Below, piece after piece: positions 24,068-32,018 of a DNA stretch of 64,000 nt. This DNA comes from Gp6-AA40 sp035492455. GTDB taxonomy: Bacteria > Acidobacteriota > Vicinamibacteria > Vicinamibacterales > UBA2999. The stretch covers positions 1-64,000 of the forward strand of contig DATJJE010000056.1 of the NCBI GenBank assembly GCA_035492455.1, given 5' to 3'. The stretch's first letter is position 1, and every line of letters starts with the position of its first letter. The notes beneath the pieces are model-generated. The model had not been told where the DNA came from. It did no database searches and saw only the letters and a list, made by a program, of their open reading frames with translations. The translations under genes and the position numbers were made by a program.

Positions 24068-25372
24068 ATGTTGACCCGAATCCGACGAGCGGCGCGCGAG
24101 CTGGTAACGCCTGTCCTGCCGAAGCGCGAGCGCGACGGGGCACCGCGCGGGCGCGAAGGCGGAGTGCGCCCAACAGCGCCTGCGCCAGTTGAAGAAGTAT
24201 TCGACTCGTCATGTCCTCCCGGGCCCATTCTGCACCTCGATCGATGCCCGGTGTGTGGATCCCCTGACGCGACGCCGCATGTCTGCCGCTACAACAAGTT
24301 CATCACCTACGAGCGGATGCCGGACGCGGTCTCGCCTGTCTACGATTTCTCCCTCTGCCACCAATGCGGCATCGTCTACGCCACACGCCGGCCGAGCGGC
24401 GCGCGCTACGACTGGCTGCTCGAGCATTTCGAGGAAACCATCGGCCGCACCGCACGCGGCGAGCAGCGGTCGGGAAAGCTGACGCTCAGCTCGTACGCAC
24501 TGACCGATCAGATGCGCGAGAACCTGCGGCGCCTGGCGGCACGCGGGGTGTTCGTCTCCGATCACTCCGGCGTCACGCGCAAGGAATTCGTACCGGCGCT
24601 GATGGTCGATCGCTTTGCCAACGCGGTGCATGTGGAGCTGATAGGGTCGCTCATCCCGCTGCGGAACGCGCGCATGCTGGAGATTCGCTCGCGCCTGGGC
24701 GGCATTTCCGCCGCGCTGCATCGTCTCTACAATGCGGACTGCTCGGTGATGACGCTTTTTGACAATCAGCAGTTTCTCATCCAAGAGGTGTACGGCTTCG
24801 CGACCAGTTGCCCGATCGACTTCGACGAGTTCTCCATCCCGTTCGAGGGCCAGTTCGATTTGATCGTCGCCAAGCACATGTTCACGCACGCCGTGCACCC
24901 GCGTGAATTCCTGGCAACCATACGGCGCCACCTTCGGCCGGGGGGACACCTATATATCTATTCCGAATTCGTCGAAGCCGAGTTCCTTGACGAACCGCAC
25001 TCGATGTTCAACACCATGAACCCGTTCCACATGCAGACGTTCAACACGCCCTCGGCGGTACGGGCGCTCGAATCGAACGGTTTCCGAATGGTGTTCTGCA
25101 CGATGATCGACGGCCATCTTGCCGCGCTCGCGCAGATGCTGGCCGAAGTCCCGTCCGACTGGGCGCCGATGCCTGAAGAGGAGCGAAGGCGGCGCGCGCG
25201 ACTGTATCGCGTCGCTTCGGATCTCGCCGTGCTGCAGATGCCGGAGCCGGTGCGCGGACGTGTGGCCGACGAATGGGACGGCGCACTCGAACGATCGCTG
25301 GCGAACCGCACTGCCGAAATTCTGAAGGGAGGCCGCATCAAGGTGCAGCCCCCCAAAGAAGCAAAACGCTGA
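24068..25372 (+). CDS. SAM-dependent methyltransferase with N-terminal zinc-ribbon motif (paralogue A)
   Basis: 434 residues. Residues about 58-101 hold a Cys4 pattern, CPVCGS...CHQCG, of zinc-ribbon type, with RYNKFITYERMPDA between. A long helical region follows, then a class I methyltransferase domain from about 195: ARMLEIRSRLGGISAALHRLY (altered motif I), FDLIVAKHMFTHAVHPREFLATIRRHLRPGGHLYIYSE, HMQTFNTPSAVRALESNGFRMVF. The glycine-rich loop is degenerate (EIRSRLGG for the usual E/DxGxGxG), so catalysis is not assured. The protein at 53780 has the same layout and high similarity. Cytoplasmic; possibly a C- or O-methyltransferase in surface glycan or natural-product synthesis. It ends four bp from the convergent kinase gene. 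Confidence 0.75.
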   Translation: MLTRIRRAARELVTPVLPKRERDGAPRGREGGVRPTAPAPVEEVFDSSCPPGPILHLDRCPVCGSPDATPHVCRYNKFITYERMPDAVSPVYDFSLCHQCGIVYATRRPSGARYDWLLEHFEETIGRTARGEQRSGKLTLSSYALTDQMRENLRRLAARGVFVSDHSGVTRKEFVPALMVDRFANAVHVELIGSLIPLRNARMLEIRSRLGGISAALHRLYNADCSVMTLFDNQQFLIQEVYGFATSCPIDFDEFSIPFEGQFDLIVAKHMFTHAVHPREFLATIRRHLRPGGHLYIYSEFVEAEFLDEPHSMFNTMNPFHMQTFNTPSAVRALESNGFRMVFCTMIDGHLAALAQMLAEVPSDWAPMPEEERRRRARLYRVASDLAVLQMPEPVRGRVADEWDGALERSLANRTAEILKGGRIKVQPPKEAKR

Positions 25373-25376
25373 TCAA

Positions 25377-27035
25377 TCACGCCACCACCGACAGCACCTC
25401 CTCGATGGTCTGCGGCCGCAACGTGGGATCCTTCTCCACGCACCGCATCACCAGGTCGCTTAATGCAGGCGGAGTATCCGTCCGTATGCAACGGACGTCT
25501 CGCGGACGTTCCAGCAAATGCGCGGCGAACACGGCCTGCACGCTCGGATCACCGAATGGTGGCCGGCCGGTGAGCAGTTCATACGCCACGATGCCGTAAC
25601 TGTAGATGTCGGCGCGGTGATCGATCGCGCCATCCGCGGCGATCTGTTCCGGAGCCATGTAGGCCGGCGTTCCGATGCACGCATTAACCGCCGTCAGTGA
25701 CATGCGCGTCTCAACGGCGGTGCTCTGCGCCCTCTCGATTGCCTTGGCGATGCCGAAGTCCGTGACGACAGCCGTGGCCCCAGATATCAGAATATTTTCC
25801 GGCTTGATGTCACGATGGACGATGCCGTGCTCGTGGGCAAACGCCAACGCCCTCCCCACATCTCGCAAAATCGAGATGACGCGTGAAATCGGGACCGGCG
25901 CGTCTTCTGACAATAGGGGCCGCAAGGAAGCCCCCGACACAAAGGGCATCGTGTAGTAGGGAATACCGCCAACAACGGCGGCTGACAGCAACGGCACGAT
26001 GTTGGCCTGCTGCAGGTTGGCAACAAGCCGCACCTCTCGAGCGAAGCGCTCCGCGGATAGCATTGCCGCGCTGTCGGGAGCCAACGTCTTGATCACGACC
26101 TGTCGGCCAAGCGCCCGCTCCACGGCGAGGAACACTCGGCTTAACCCTCCGCCGCCAAGCTCGCGCTCGATGTCGTACGATTCGCGCAGGAGGCGCCGCA
26201 GCTCCGTCTTCAAGTCTGCGCCGGGACGGCGATCATCCGTTGCAACTGCGGATCGTCTGCCTCGACGACCGTGAGCGCTCCGATGATCGATGCCGAGCGC
26301 CGACCGGTACACACGCTGCGTCTCAGAGGATGGCGACATGGCAAGGCCGCTGGCCAGCAATTCGCAGCAGCGTGTGAATGCTCGTTTTGCCTCTGCGGCG
26401 TTCCCGAGTGCGGCGTGCGCGCGAATCAGGGTCTGGTGTGCGGTTTCCCGGAACGGCTCGAGCGCGATAGCCTCCTTCGCCGCTTCCACAGCAAGGGGGA
26501 TCTCGCGGTTCCACAAGTACACCTCACCGCGGCATTGCAGCGCCCGTACCAAGATGCCGCGCAGGCGATCGCGCTGCGAGTCGACCCACGGGCCGCATTC
26601 ACCGGGAAGAAACGGTCGACGAGCGATGTGATGCGCGATAGCTGAGGGTCCGAACGCACCGGCCGGCCGGCCAGCGCGCAACTCGCCCTCGGCATCGTGA
26701 ATTGCGTCCGCCGCGGCTTCCACATCGACCCAGAGGTCGCTTGTGCATTCCAGCTCGTAGATGTCCGTACCGCTCAGACGCAAATCGGAGGCGAGACCCA
26801 GTCGAACGAGCGTGCGCCGCAGCTTCTGCGTAATACCCTGGATCGCCACAGCGGCGTCCGGTGGAGATTCGTCTGGCCAGAATACTCGCGCCAGCTCCGC
26901 AGCAGGAACCGGTCTGCTGCGCTCGCAGATGAAATACGCGAAAGCGAGCGTGGCAAGAGGAAACGAGAAGCTACCCTGCCGAACGAGCGAGCCCTCGCCT
27001 TCGACTCTCAGCCCTCCGGTCAGATAGACGCGCAC
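25377..27035 (-). CDS. BTAD/SARP-type regulator fused to a Ser/Thr protein kinase
   Basis: 552 residues from GTG 27035. Residues 1-105 are an OmpR-like winged helix of SARP type (MRVYLTGGLRVEG, ELARVFWPDESPPDAAVAIQGITQKLRR). Residues 105-248 are a bacterial transcriptional activation domain (FLPGECGPWVDSQRDRL, AVEAAKEAIALEPFRETAHQTLIRAHAALGN). After a charged linker, residues 288-552 are a complete Hanks-type kinase: GGGGLSRV loop (294-301), Lys316, catalytic HRDIKPEN (407-414, Asp409), DFG (426-428), APE (461-463). There is no membrane segment, so it is a soluble sensor or DNA-binding kinase. It is last in an operon after two DUF1059 genes (gap 11 bp). Kinase activity should be normal by motif; its target may be its own activator domain. 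Confidence 0.93.
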   Translation of the reverse strand: MRVYLTGGLRVEGEGSLVRQGSFSFPLATLAFAYFICERSRPVPAAELARVFWPDESPPDAAVAIQGITQKLRRTLVRLGLASDLRLSGTDIYELECTSDLWVDVEAAADAIHDAEGELRAGRPAGAFGPSAIAHHIARRPFLPGECGPWVDSQRDRLRGILVRALQCRGEVYLWNREIPLAVEAAKEAIALEPFRETAHQTLIRAHAALGNAAEAKRAFTRCCELLASGLAMSPSSETQRVYRSALGIDHRSAHGRRGRRSAVATDDRRPGADLKTELRRLLRESYDIERELGGGGLSRVFLAVERALGRQVVIKTLAPDSAAMLSAERFAREVRLVANLQQANIVPLLSAAVVGGIPYYTMPFVSGASLRPLLSEDAPVPISRVISILRDVGRALAFAHEHGIVHRDIKPENILISGATAVVTDFGIAKAIERAQSTAVETRMSLTAVNACIGTPAYMAPEQIAADGAIDHRADIYSYGIVAYELLTGRPPFGDPSVQAVFAAHLLERPRDVRCIRTDTPPALSDLVMRCVEKDPTLRPQTIEEVLSVVA

Positions 27036-27046
27036 TCAAAACCTGG

Positions 27047-27199
27047 CTACGCCGGCTCTGCCATGGCAAGTACCTGGTCCTTCGTGAGCGTCATGTTGTG
27101 AACGTCCTTCGCATGCTTCTGGACGGTCGATACCAGCTTCTCGTCATCCAGTTCGCGCATTGTCTTCCCGCAGTCGCACGTCACTTTCTTAGCCGCCAT
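27047..27199 (-). CDS. DUF1059-type miniprotein A
   Basis: 50 residues, ATG 27199 to TAG 27047, with GGGAGG upstream. The protein shows C8-x-C10, then after 18 residues H29-x4-H34, an arrangement able to bind a metal ion. The pattern C-D-C-G ... VQKHAKDVH is that of DUF1059. It is 11 bp before the BTAD-kinase gene and 13 bp after DUF1059 protein B, so the three form one operon. Function of DUF1059 proteins is unknown. A small metal-binding partner or sensor for the kinase is conceivable. Confidence 0.82.
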   Translation of the reverse strand: MAAKKVTCDCGKTMRELDDEKLVSTVQKHAKDVHNMTLTKDQVLAMAEPA

Positions 27200-27212
27200 A
27201 CGGGCCTCCCGT

Positions 27213-27362
27213 TCATGCCGGACGCGCCATCGCCAGCGCCTGATCCCTTGACAGGTCCATTCCGTGCGTCGTCTTGGCGTGTTCCTGCGCTTTCTTCACG
27301 ACCTCTTCATCATCTTCACCCTCGATCACCGATCCACACGGGCATTGGATGACCTTCTTCAT
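27213..27362 (-). CDS. DUF1059-type miniprotein B
   Basis: 49 residues, ATG 27362 to TGA 27213, with GGAGGAGAC just upstream. It is a paralogue of miniprotein A: C7-P-C9-G, then after 18 residues H28-x4-H33, and the same C-terminal D-Q-x-L-A-M-A-x-P-A ending. It is the first gene of the DUF1059-DUF1059-BTAD-kinase operon and faces the second BTAD regulator across 35 bp. The tandem duplication with unchanged metal-ligand spacing but different surface residues suggests two partners or a heterodimer. Confidence 0.82.
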   Translation of the reverse strand: MKKVIQCPCGSVIEGEDDEEVVKKAQEHAKTTHGMDLSRDQALAMARPA

Positions 27363-27383
27363 CTCGTCTCCTCCGGTGCGCCG

Positions 27384-27428
27384 TATCATAACGACGCGTG
27401 TTGCAGCCCGGTTGCAACAAAGTTGGCG
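27384..27428. promoter_or_regulatory. Divergent promoter with SARP-like heptamer repeats
   Basis: GTTGCAG (27400), GTTGCAA (27411) and GTTGGCG (27422) lie exactly 11 bp apart with 4-bp spacers. This is the layout of SARP/BTAD operators. On the minus strand a TATGAT (27390-27385) would be the -10 of the DUF1059-kinase operon, nine bp from the nearest heptamer, as in SARP-activated promoters. On the plus strand TATCAT (27384-27389) may serve the other regulator. The heptamers overlap its first codons, so its start could be later or autoregulated. Confidence 0.45.
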
Positions 27429-28207
27429 GAGTCACGTCGAAGCCGATCGAGTGTCGCGTCTATGTGTGCGGCCGCGTCATGATCGAACGGCGCGACCGTG
27501 TGCTTAGCGATGGGGCCCTTGCGGGACCGCAAGGTCGGCTGCTCTTTGCCTTCCTGGCAACGCGTCGCAATCAGCCCATCTCGAAGACCGAGGTGATCGA
27601 CGCCGTGTGGGGTACTCGAACGCCGCCTTCGGCCGACACGACGATCAACGCGATCACGAGCAAGCTGCGAGCTGCCCTTCGGACGCTCGGAATCCCCGCG
27701 CCGCACGGCGTCGCGACCGAAGTCGGCACATACCAGCTGCTCGTACCCAATGCGTGGATTGACCTCGAGCATGCGCGGATGGCCATTGACCGCGCCGAAG
27801 GCGCTCTGCGTCGGGATGCGCCGGGGGAAGCATGGCCAGATGCGAATGTGGCAGCAGCGATCGCGTCGCAATCGTTTCTGCCGGAGGAACAGCACCCATG
27901 GGTGCACCGACAGCGCGAGACACTCGCTCGTGTGCTGCGGCGCGCGCTGCTCGTATTGTCGGTGGTGAGCACGAGAAACGGCGAGTACGAGCTCGGGATT
28001 CAGCATGCGGCTGAAGCGCTGAGCGCCGAACCATTCGACGAGCTCGCCTGTCAGGCGCTGATGCGAGCACACGCGGCGGCCGGAAATCGTGCTGAGGCGC
28101 TGCGTGTCTACTCCAAATGCCGCAAGTTGTTCCGCGACGAACTTGGCGCGACCCCGTCCCCGCAGACCGAAGCGGTCTTCCTGCAGATTCTCCGCGCAGC
28201 CGATTAA
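27398..28207 (+). CDS. Stand-alone BTAD/SARP-type transcriptional regulator
   Basis: 269 residues from a GTG at 27398. An OmpR-type winged helix lies at about 18-112 (IECRVYVCGRVMIERRDRVL, KTEVIDAVWGTRTPPSADTTINAITSKLRAAL) and a BTAD at about 115-266 (SFLPEEQHPWVHRQRETLARVLRRALL, ALSAEPFDELACQALMRAHAAAGNRAEALRVYSKCRKLF). It is clearly related to the N-terminal half of the BTAD-kinase at 25377, sharing FLP-E...PWV-RQR, EPF-E-A-Q-L-RAHAA-GN and LG-PS-QT. It lacks a kinase. It diverges from the DUF1059-kinase operon and is the obvious candidate to bind the heptamers between them. No ribosome-binding site precedes the GTG, so a leaderless transcript is possible. Confidence 0.85.
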   Translation: MLQPGCNKVGGVTSKPIECRVYVCGRVMIERRDRVLSDGALAGPQGRLLFAFLATRRNQPISKTEVIDAVWGTRTPPSADTTINAITSKLRAALRTLGIPAPHGVATEVGTYQLLVPNAWIDLEHARMAIDRAEGALRRDAPGEAWPDANVAAAIASQSFLPEEQHPWVHRQRETLARVLRRALLVLSVVSTRNGEYELGIQHAAEALSAEPFDELACQALMRAHAAAGNRAEALRVYSKCRKLFRDELGATPSPQTEAVFLQILRAAD

Positions 28208-28217
28208 CCGAAAGGCG

Positions 28218-28229
28218 TGCTCATGAGCA
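28218..28229. promoter_or_regulatory. Palindrome upstream of the TonB receptor gene
   Basis: TGCTCATGAGCA is a perfect 12-bp palindrome, 58 bp before the TonB receptor ATG and 10 bp after the regulator stop. It could be an operator for a dimeric repressor. One short palindrome may arise by chance. Confidence 0.25.
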
Positions 28230-28286
28230 TGCACACTCCCAAAGAGGCGACGAAGTACTGTAGGATTCGCAGCCCACGGAGGATCC

Positions 28287-31200
28287 ATGGCGCGTGTCAT
28301 TCGGAACGGCGTTAGCACCGTACTACTTGTTCTCCTCGCGCATTCGAGCGCGTGGGCGCAGGCAACCGCGCAACTGAGTGGCACCGTCAAGGACTCGAGC
28401 GGCGCCGTGCTGCCTGGCGTCACGGTGACGGTCACGCAGACCGACACCGGCTTCAGCCGCACGGTCGTTACTGAAACCAGCGGCACCTACGTCGTGCCGA
28501 ACCTGCCGACGGGACCCTACAAGCTCGAAGCGACGTTGCAAGGATTCCGCACCTACGCGCAGACGGGCATCGTCCTGCAGGTGAACGCGAATCCGACGAT
28601 CAACATCACCCTTGCTGTGGGTGATGTGGCCGAAACGATCTCGGTTGAGGGCGCGACGCCGCTCGTCGATGTGCGCAGCGCCGGCATCAGCGAGGTCGTG
28701 GACAACCAGAAGATCGTCGAGCTGCCGCTGCAGGGACGGCAGGTGACGAACCTGATCATCCTCGCCGGCGCGGCGGTGAATACCGGTGACGTCAGCGGAC
28801 AGCGCAACCGATCCGATGCGGTGGCGATATCGGTCGCGGGCGGCCTCCGTTCAGGCGTGACGTACGTGCTCGACGGCGCGATGCACAACGACACCTACGA
28901 CAACCTGAACCTGCCGTTTCCCTTCCCCGACGCGCTGCAGGAGTTCCGCGTCGCCACAAGCGGTCTCTCGGCTGAAAACGGCACACACTCGGGCGCAACG
29001 GTTAATGCCGTCACTAAGTCCGGCACGAACAAATGGTCGGGAAATGTGTTCGAGTTCCTGCGCGACCACCGCTTCAACGCCGTCGACCATTTCGCACCGC
29101 CTGGAACAAACGACGGCTTGAATCGCAATCAGTTCGGCGGCACCTTTGGCGGGCCGGTCCTCAAAGACAAGCTGTTCTTCTTCGGTGCCTATCAGGGAAC
29201 GCGCACGCGTCAGACGCCTCCGTCCTTCATCGCATTCGTGCCGACCGCGGCGATGATGGCGGGCGATTTCACAGCGTATGCGTCGCCGGCATGCAACGCA
29301 GGCCGCGCGATCAGCTTGCGCGCGCCGTTTGCGAACAATCGGATTGACCCGAATCTCTTCAGCCGTCCCGCCGTTCTCGTGGCGCAGCACCTGCCGACTG
29401 CGACCGACCCGTGCGGCCAGATCAACTACAGCGTGCCGCTCGACAACAATGACAAGCAGTACGTCACGAGAATCGACTACCAGTTGAGCGCCAACCACAC
29501 GGTGTTCGGCCGCTACATCGATACATTCGAGCGCCGGCTGCCGACGCTGTCGCGCACCGGTAACGTGCTCACCGTTCGGCGCGAGTTCGGCGCGAACAAA
29601 CGCGCTCGTGCACAATCCTCGGCCTTTGGCGACACCCTGGTGCTTGGGGCCAACAAGGTGAACTCGTTCCGCGTGACGTGGAACCGCACGTCGAATCACC
29701 TCAACGATCCGCCTGACAAGTTCTTCGACGCTCCGGATCTCGGCATCAAGCTGCACACATACGTCCCTGGTGTCATCGGCATCGCGGTGACCAACGCGTT
29801 CACCATTTCCGGCGGCAACTCCGTCAAGGTGCGGTTGGCGAACGAGTCGTATCAGGCCGGCGAGGATTTCTCGTGGGTGCGGGGCCGCCATCAGCTTGCT
29901 TTCGGTGCAACGATGTCGTACTGGACCTCGGCGACGGAGGACAATGCGCGCGCCGCGGGTGATTTCAACTTCAATGGCCAAACGACGGGCCTCGCGCTCG
30001 CAGACTTCCTGACCGGTCAGGCGTCGCTCGTGCGCCACGGCGCACCGGGCATTCTGAACATGAACCAGTGGTACTTCGGCGCCTATGGTCAGGACACCTG
30101 GCGGCTGCAGGATCGGGTCACGCTCAATCTCGGTCTGCGGTGGGAGCCCTACTTCGGACAGAACGTGGAGAACGGCGCGATCGCAAACTTCGTCCTCGAC
30201 AACTTCCGTCAGGGCATCAAGACGACGCGTTTCGCCAACGCACCGGTCGGTCTCATTTATCCGGGAGATCCGGGTTTCCCCGCCGGCAAGACCGGTATGA
30301 ACAAGCAGTGGGCGAACATGTCGCCGCGCGCGGGCCTGGCATGGGATGTGAGGGGCGACGGTCGCACCGCAATACGCACGTCATACGGTCTCAACTACGA
30401 CTTCCCCAGCGCGCAGTTCCTCTACATCGCGGCGTCCGCATCACCGTTCAGCAATCGCGTGGAACTGAACGGCGTCCCATTCGAGGATCCCTACCGCAAC
30501 GTGCCCGGCGGCGACACACATCCACTGCCGCGCGACCCGCCGTTCGATGCGCAGTTCCCCGGCTTCGGCGCCTACGGGGTGATCGACCCGGACATCAACT
30601 CGACGCGCGTCCAGTCATGGAACGTCACCTTTGAACGGCAGATCGGATCGGCGTGGCAGGGTTCGGTGAGCTATCTCGGAAGCTACGCGGATCGGATGTG
30701 GGGACAGTCCCATATCAATCCCTCTCGATTCATGGGTCTTGGTCCGTGCACGATTGCAGGCGTCAGCTACCCGTCGTGCACGGTGAGCTCGAACACGGAT
30801 CGGCGCCGTGTGCTGTATCTTGAAAATCCGACTGCCGGCCAGTGGCTCGGTCCGATCGTGCAGTACCGCGACGTCGGCACGCAGAGCTACCGAGGACTGA
30901 AGCTCGCGTTCGGCCGCCGCGCCGCCACCGGCCTGAGCCTCGCCGGCAATTACACGCTGTCACACTGCGTCGCCGATACCGACGTCAGCGGCGGATTCAG
31001 TCAGTTCACCGGCGGGTACACGAAACCTGACGATCCGTCGTTCGACAAGGGCAACTGTTCGCAGAGCCGCAAGCAGATCGCGAACCTGTCGGTCGGCGCC
31101 GAGACGCCCCGTTTCGCCAACGACGCACTGCGCATCATCGCCTCGAACTGGCGGGCCTCGGGCATCGTCTCCGCCCGATCGGGTTCCTGGCTGACGGTGA

Positions 31201-31580
31201 CAACGACGCGCGACATCGCGGGCACGGGCATCACGCCGCAGCGTGTCAACCAGGTCAACGCGGACCCGTATGGTGATAAGAGCCTGAACAACTATCTGAG
31301 CGCCGCGGCATTTGCGGCTCCTGGCCCCGGTGAATACGGGAACCACGTCAACAACAGCATCGAAGGGCCGGGATTCTGGACAGTGGACATGGCCCTATCG
31401 CGCCTTGTATCGTTTGCCGCGACGCGACAGCTGGAGCTGCGGCTCGAAATCTTTAATCTGTTCAACAACTTCAATTGGGGTAGCCCCGTGACGAATTTCG
31501 ATGCCGGCACCTTCGGTCGCATCACCTCGTCGGCCGGCGATCCGCGTATCATGCAGTTCGGCATCAAATACGGGTTCTAG
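28287..31580 (+). CDS. TonB-dependent outer-membrane receptor with carboxypeptidase-regulatory-like domain (1)
   Basis: 1,097 residues. Signal peptide at 1-27. Residues about 28-112 form the carboxypeptidase-regulatory-like domain (QLSGTVKDSSGAVLPGVTVTVTQTDT, YVVPNLPTGPYKLEATLQGF). The plug follows (VVDNQKIVELPLQGRQVTNLI, GVTYVLDGAMHNDTYDNLNLPFPFPDALQEFRVATSG), then a long barrel with the Oar-like FGGTFGGPVLKDKLFFFGAYQG and a terminal strand ending KYGF, suited to BAM insertion. Such Oar-like receptors import large or complexed nutrients with TonB-ExbBD energy. An AGGAGGAAAAG follows directly after the stop, leading to the DUF6152 gene, so these genes are co-transcribed. The ligand is unknown. 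Confidence 0.93.
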   Translation: MARVIRNGVSTVLLVLLAHSSAWAQATAQLSGTVKDSSGAVLPGVTVTVTQTDTGFSRTVVTETSGTYVVPNLPTGPYKLEATLQGFRTYAQTGIVLQVNANPTINITLAVGDVAETISVEGATPLVDVRSAGISEVVDNQKIVELPLQGRQVTNLIILAGAAVNTGDVSGQRNRSDAVAISVAGGLRSGVTYVLDGAMHNDTYDNLNLPFPFPDALQEFRVATSGLSAENGTHSGATVNAVTKSGTNKWSGNVFEFLRDHRFNAVDHFAPPGTNDGLNRNQFGGTFGGPVLKDKLFFFGAYQGTRTRQTPPSFIAFVPTAAMMAGDFTAYASPACNAGRAISLRAPFANNRIDPNLFSRPAVLVAQHLPTATDPCGQINYSVPLDNNDKQYVTRIDYQLSANHTVFGRYIDTFERRLPTLSRTGNVLTVRREFGANKRARAQSSAFGDTLVLGANKVNSFRVTWNRTSNHLNDPPDKFFDAPDLGIKLHTYVPGVIGIAVTNAFTISGGNSVKVRLANESYQAGEDFSWVRGRHQLAFGATMSYWTSATEDNARAAGDFNFNGQTTGLALADFLTGQASLVRHGAPGILNMNQWYFGAYGQDTWRLQDRVTLNLGLRWEPYFGQNVENGAIANFVLDNFRQGIKTTRFANAPVGLIYPGDPGFPAGKTGMNKQWANMSPRAGLAWDVRGDGRTAIRTSYGLNYDFPSAQFLYIAASASPFSNRVELNGVPFEDPYRNVPGGDTHPLPRDPPFDAQFPGFGAYGVIDPDINSTRVQSWNVTFERQIGSAWQGSVSYLGSYADRMWGQSHINPSRFMGLGPCTIAGVSYPSCTVSSNTDRRRVLYLENPTAGQWLGPIVQYRDVGTQSYRGLKLAFGRRAATGLSLAGNYTLSHCVADTDVSGGFSQFTGGYTKPDDPSFDKGNCSQSRKQIANLSVGAETPRFANDALRIIASNWRASGIVSARSGSWLTVTTTRDIAGTGITPQRVNQVNADPYGDKSLNNYLSAAAFAAPGPGEYGNHVNNSIEGPGFWTVDMALSRLVSFAATRQLELRLEIFNLFNNFNWGSPVTNFDAGTFGRITSSAGDPRIMQFGIKYGF

Positions 31581-31592
31581 GAGGAAAAGCGT

Positions 31593-31976
31593 ATGAAGCT
31601 TCGGGTTCTGGTTCTGGGGCTCGCCCTTTCGGCGCTCGCAGTTCCCGTGTTCGCCCATCACTCATGGACCGCTGAGTACGACGCGAAGAAGCCGATCAAA
31701 ATCAGCGGTGTCGTGTCGAAGGTCGAGTGGACCAACCCTCACACGCATTTCTACATTGACGTCACCGACGCCAGCGGCAAAGTGACGACGTGGAATTTCG
31801 AGATGGCGAGCACGCCGGCGCTCGAGCGCGGGGGATGGTCTCGGAAGACGCTGCCTGTCGGCACGCAGGTCACCGTTGAAGGCTTCGCCGGTCGGTCGGT
31901 CGCGGAGCGCGCAATCGTCACCGCGTTCAGAGGTCCGGACGGCAAGGAGTTCTTCGTTCCGAAACTCGGGAACTAG
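31593..31976 (+). CDS. DUF6152 family exported protein (copy 1)
   Basis: 127 residues. Signal peptide at 1-21, cleaved near VFA-HHS; the mature protein starts with His-His. The family pattern is FAHHSWTAEYDAKKPIKISGVVSKVEWTNPHTHFYIDVTDASGKVTTWNFEMASTPALERGGW, followed by LPVGTQVTVEGF. The fold looks like a small OB-type beta barrel. It has a strong GGAGG and starts 12 bp after the TonB receptor stop. A copy at 48083 is closely similar. Function unknown; periplasmic. The HxW-NPH element could bind a metal. Confidence 0.88.
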   Translation: MKLRVLVLGLALSALAVPVFAHHSWTAEYDAKKPIKISGVVSKVEWTNPHTHFYIDVTDASGKVTTWNFEMASTPALERGGWSRKTLPVGTQVTVEGFAGRSVAERAIVTAFRGPDGKEFFVPKLGN

Positions 31977-31983
31977 TTGTAGG

Positions 31984-32001
31984 GCGGACCTCGAGGTCCG
32001 C
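31984..32001. repeat. Intercistronic palindrome (GCGGACC-TCGA-GGTCCGC)
   Basis: GCGGACC and GGTCCGC pair around TCGA in the 42-bp gap between the DUF6152 gene and the next secreted-protein gene, just before the GGAGG of the latter. It may be a processing or partial termination site, or one copy of a dispersed palindromic repeat. Confidence 0.5.
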
Positions 32002-32018
32002 GACTACCGGAGGCTGCC

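Noticed and set aside
28851..30038. Long open frame (395 codons) on the minus strand inside the TonB receptor gene.
   Set aside because: It is an antisense shadow: the receptor frame on the plus strand has clear domain signatures, whereas this translation is Arg/Val/His-rich without any motif, as expected at high GC.
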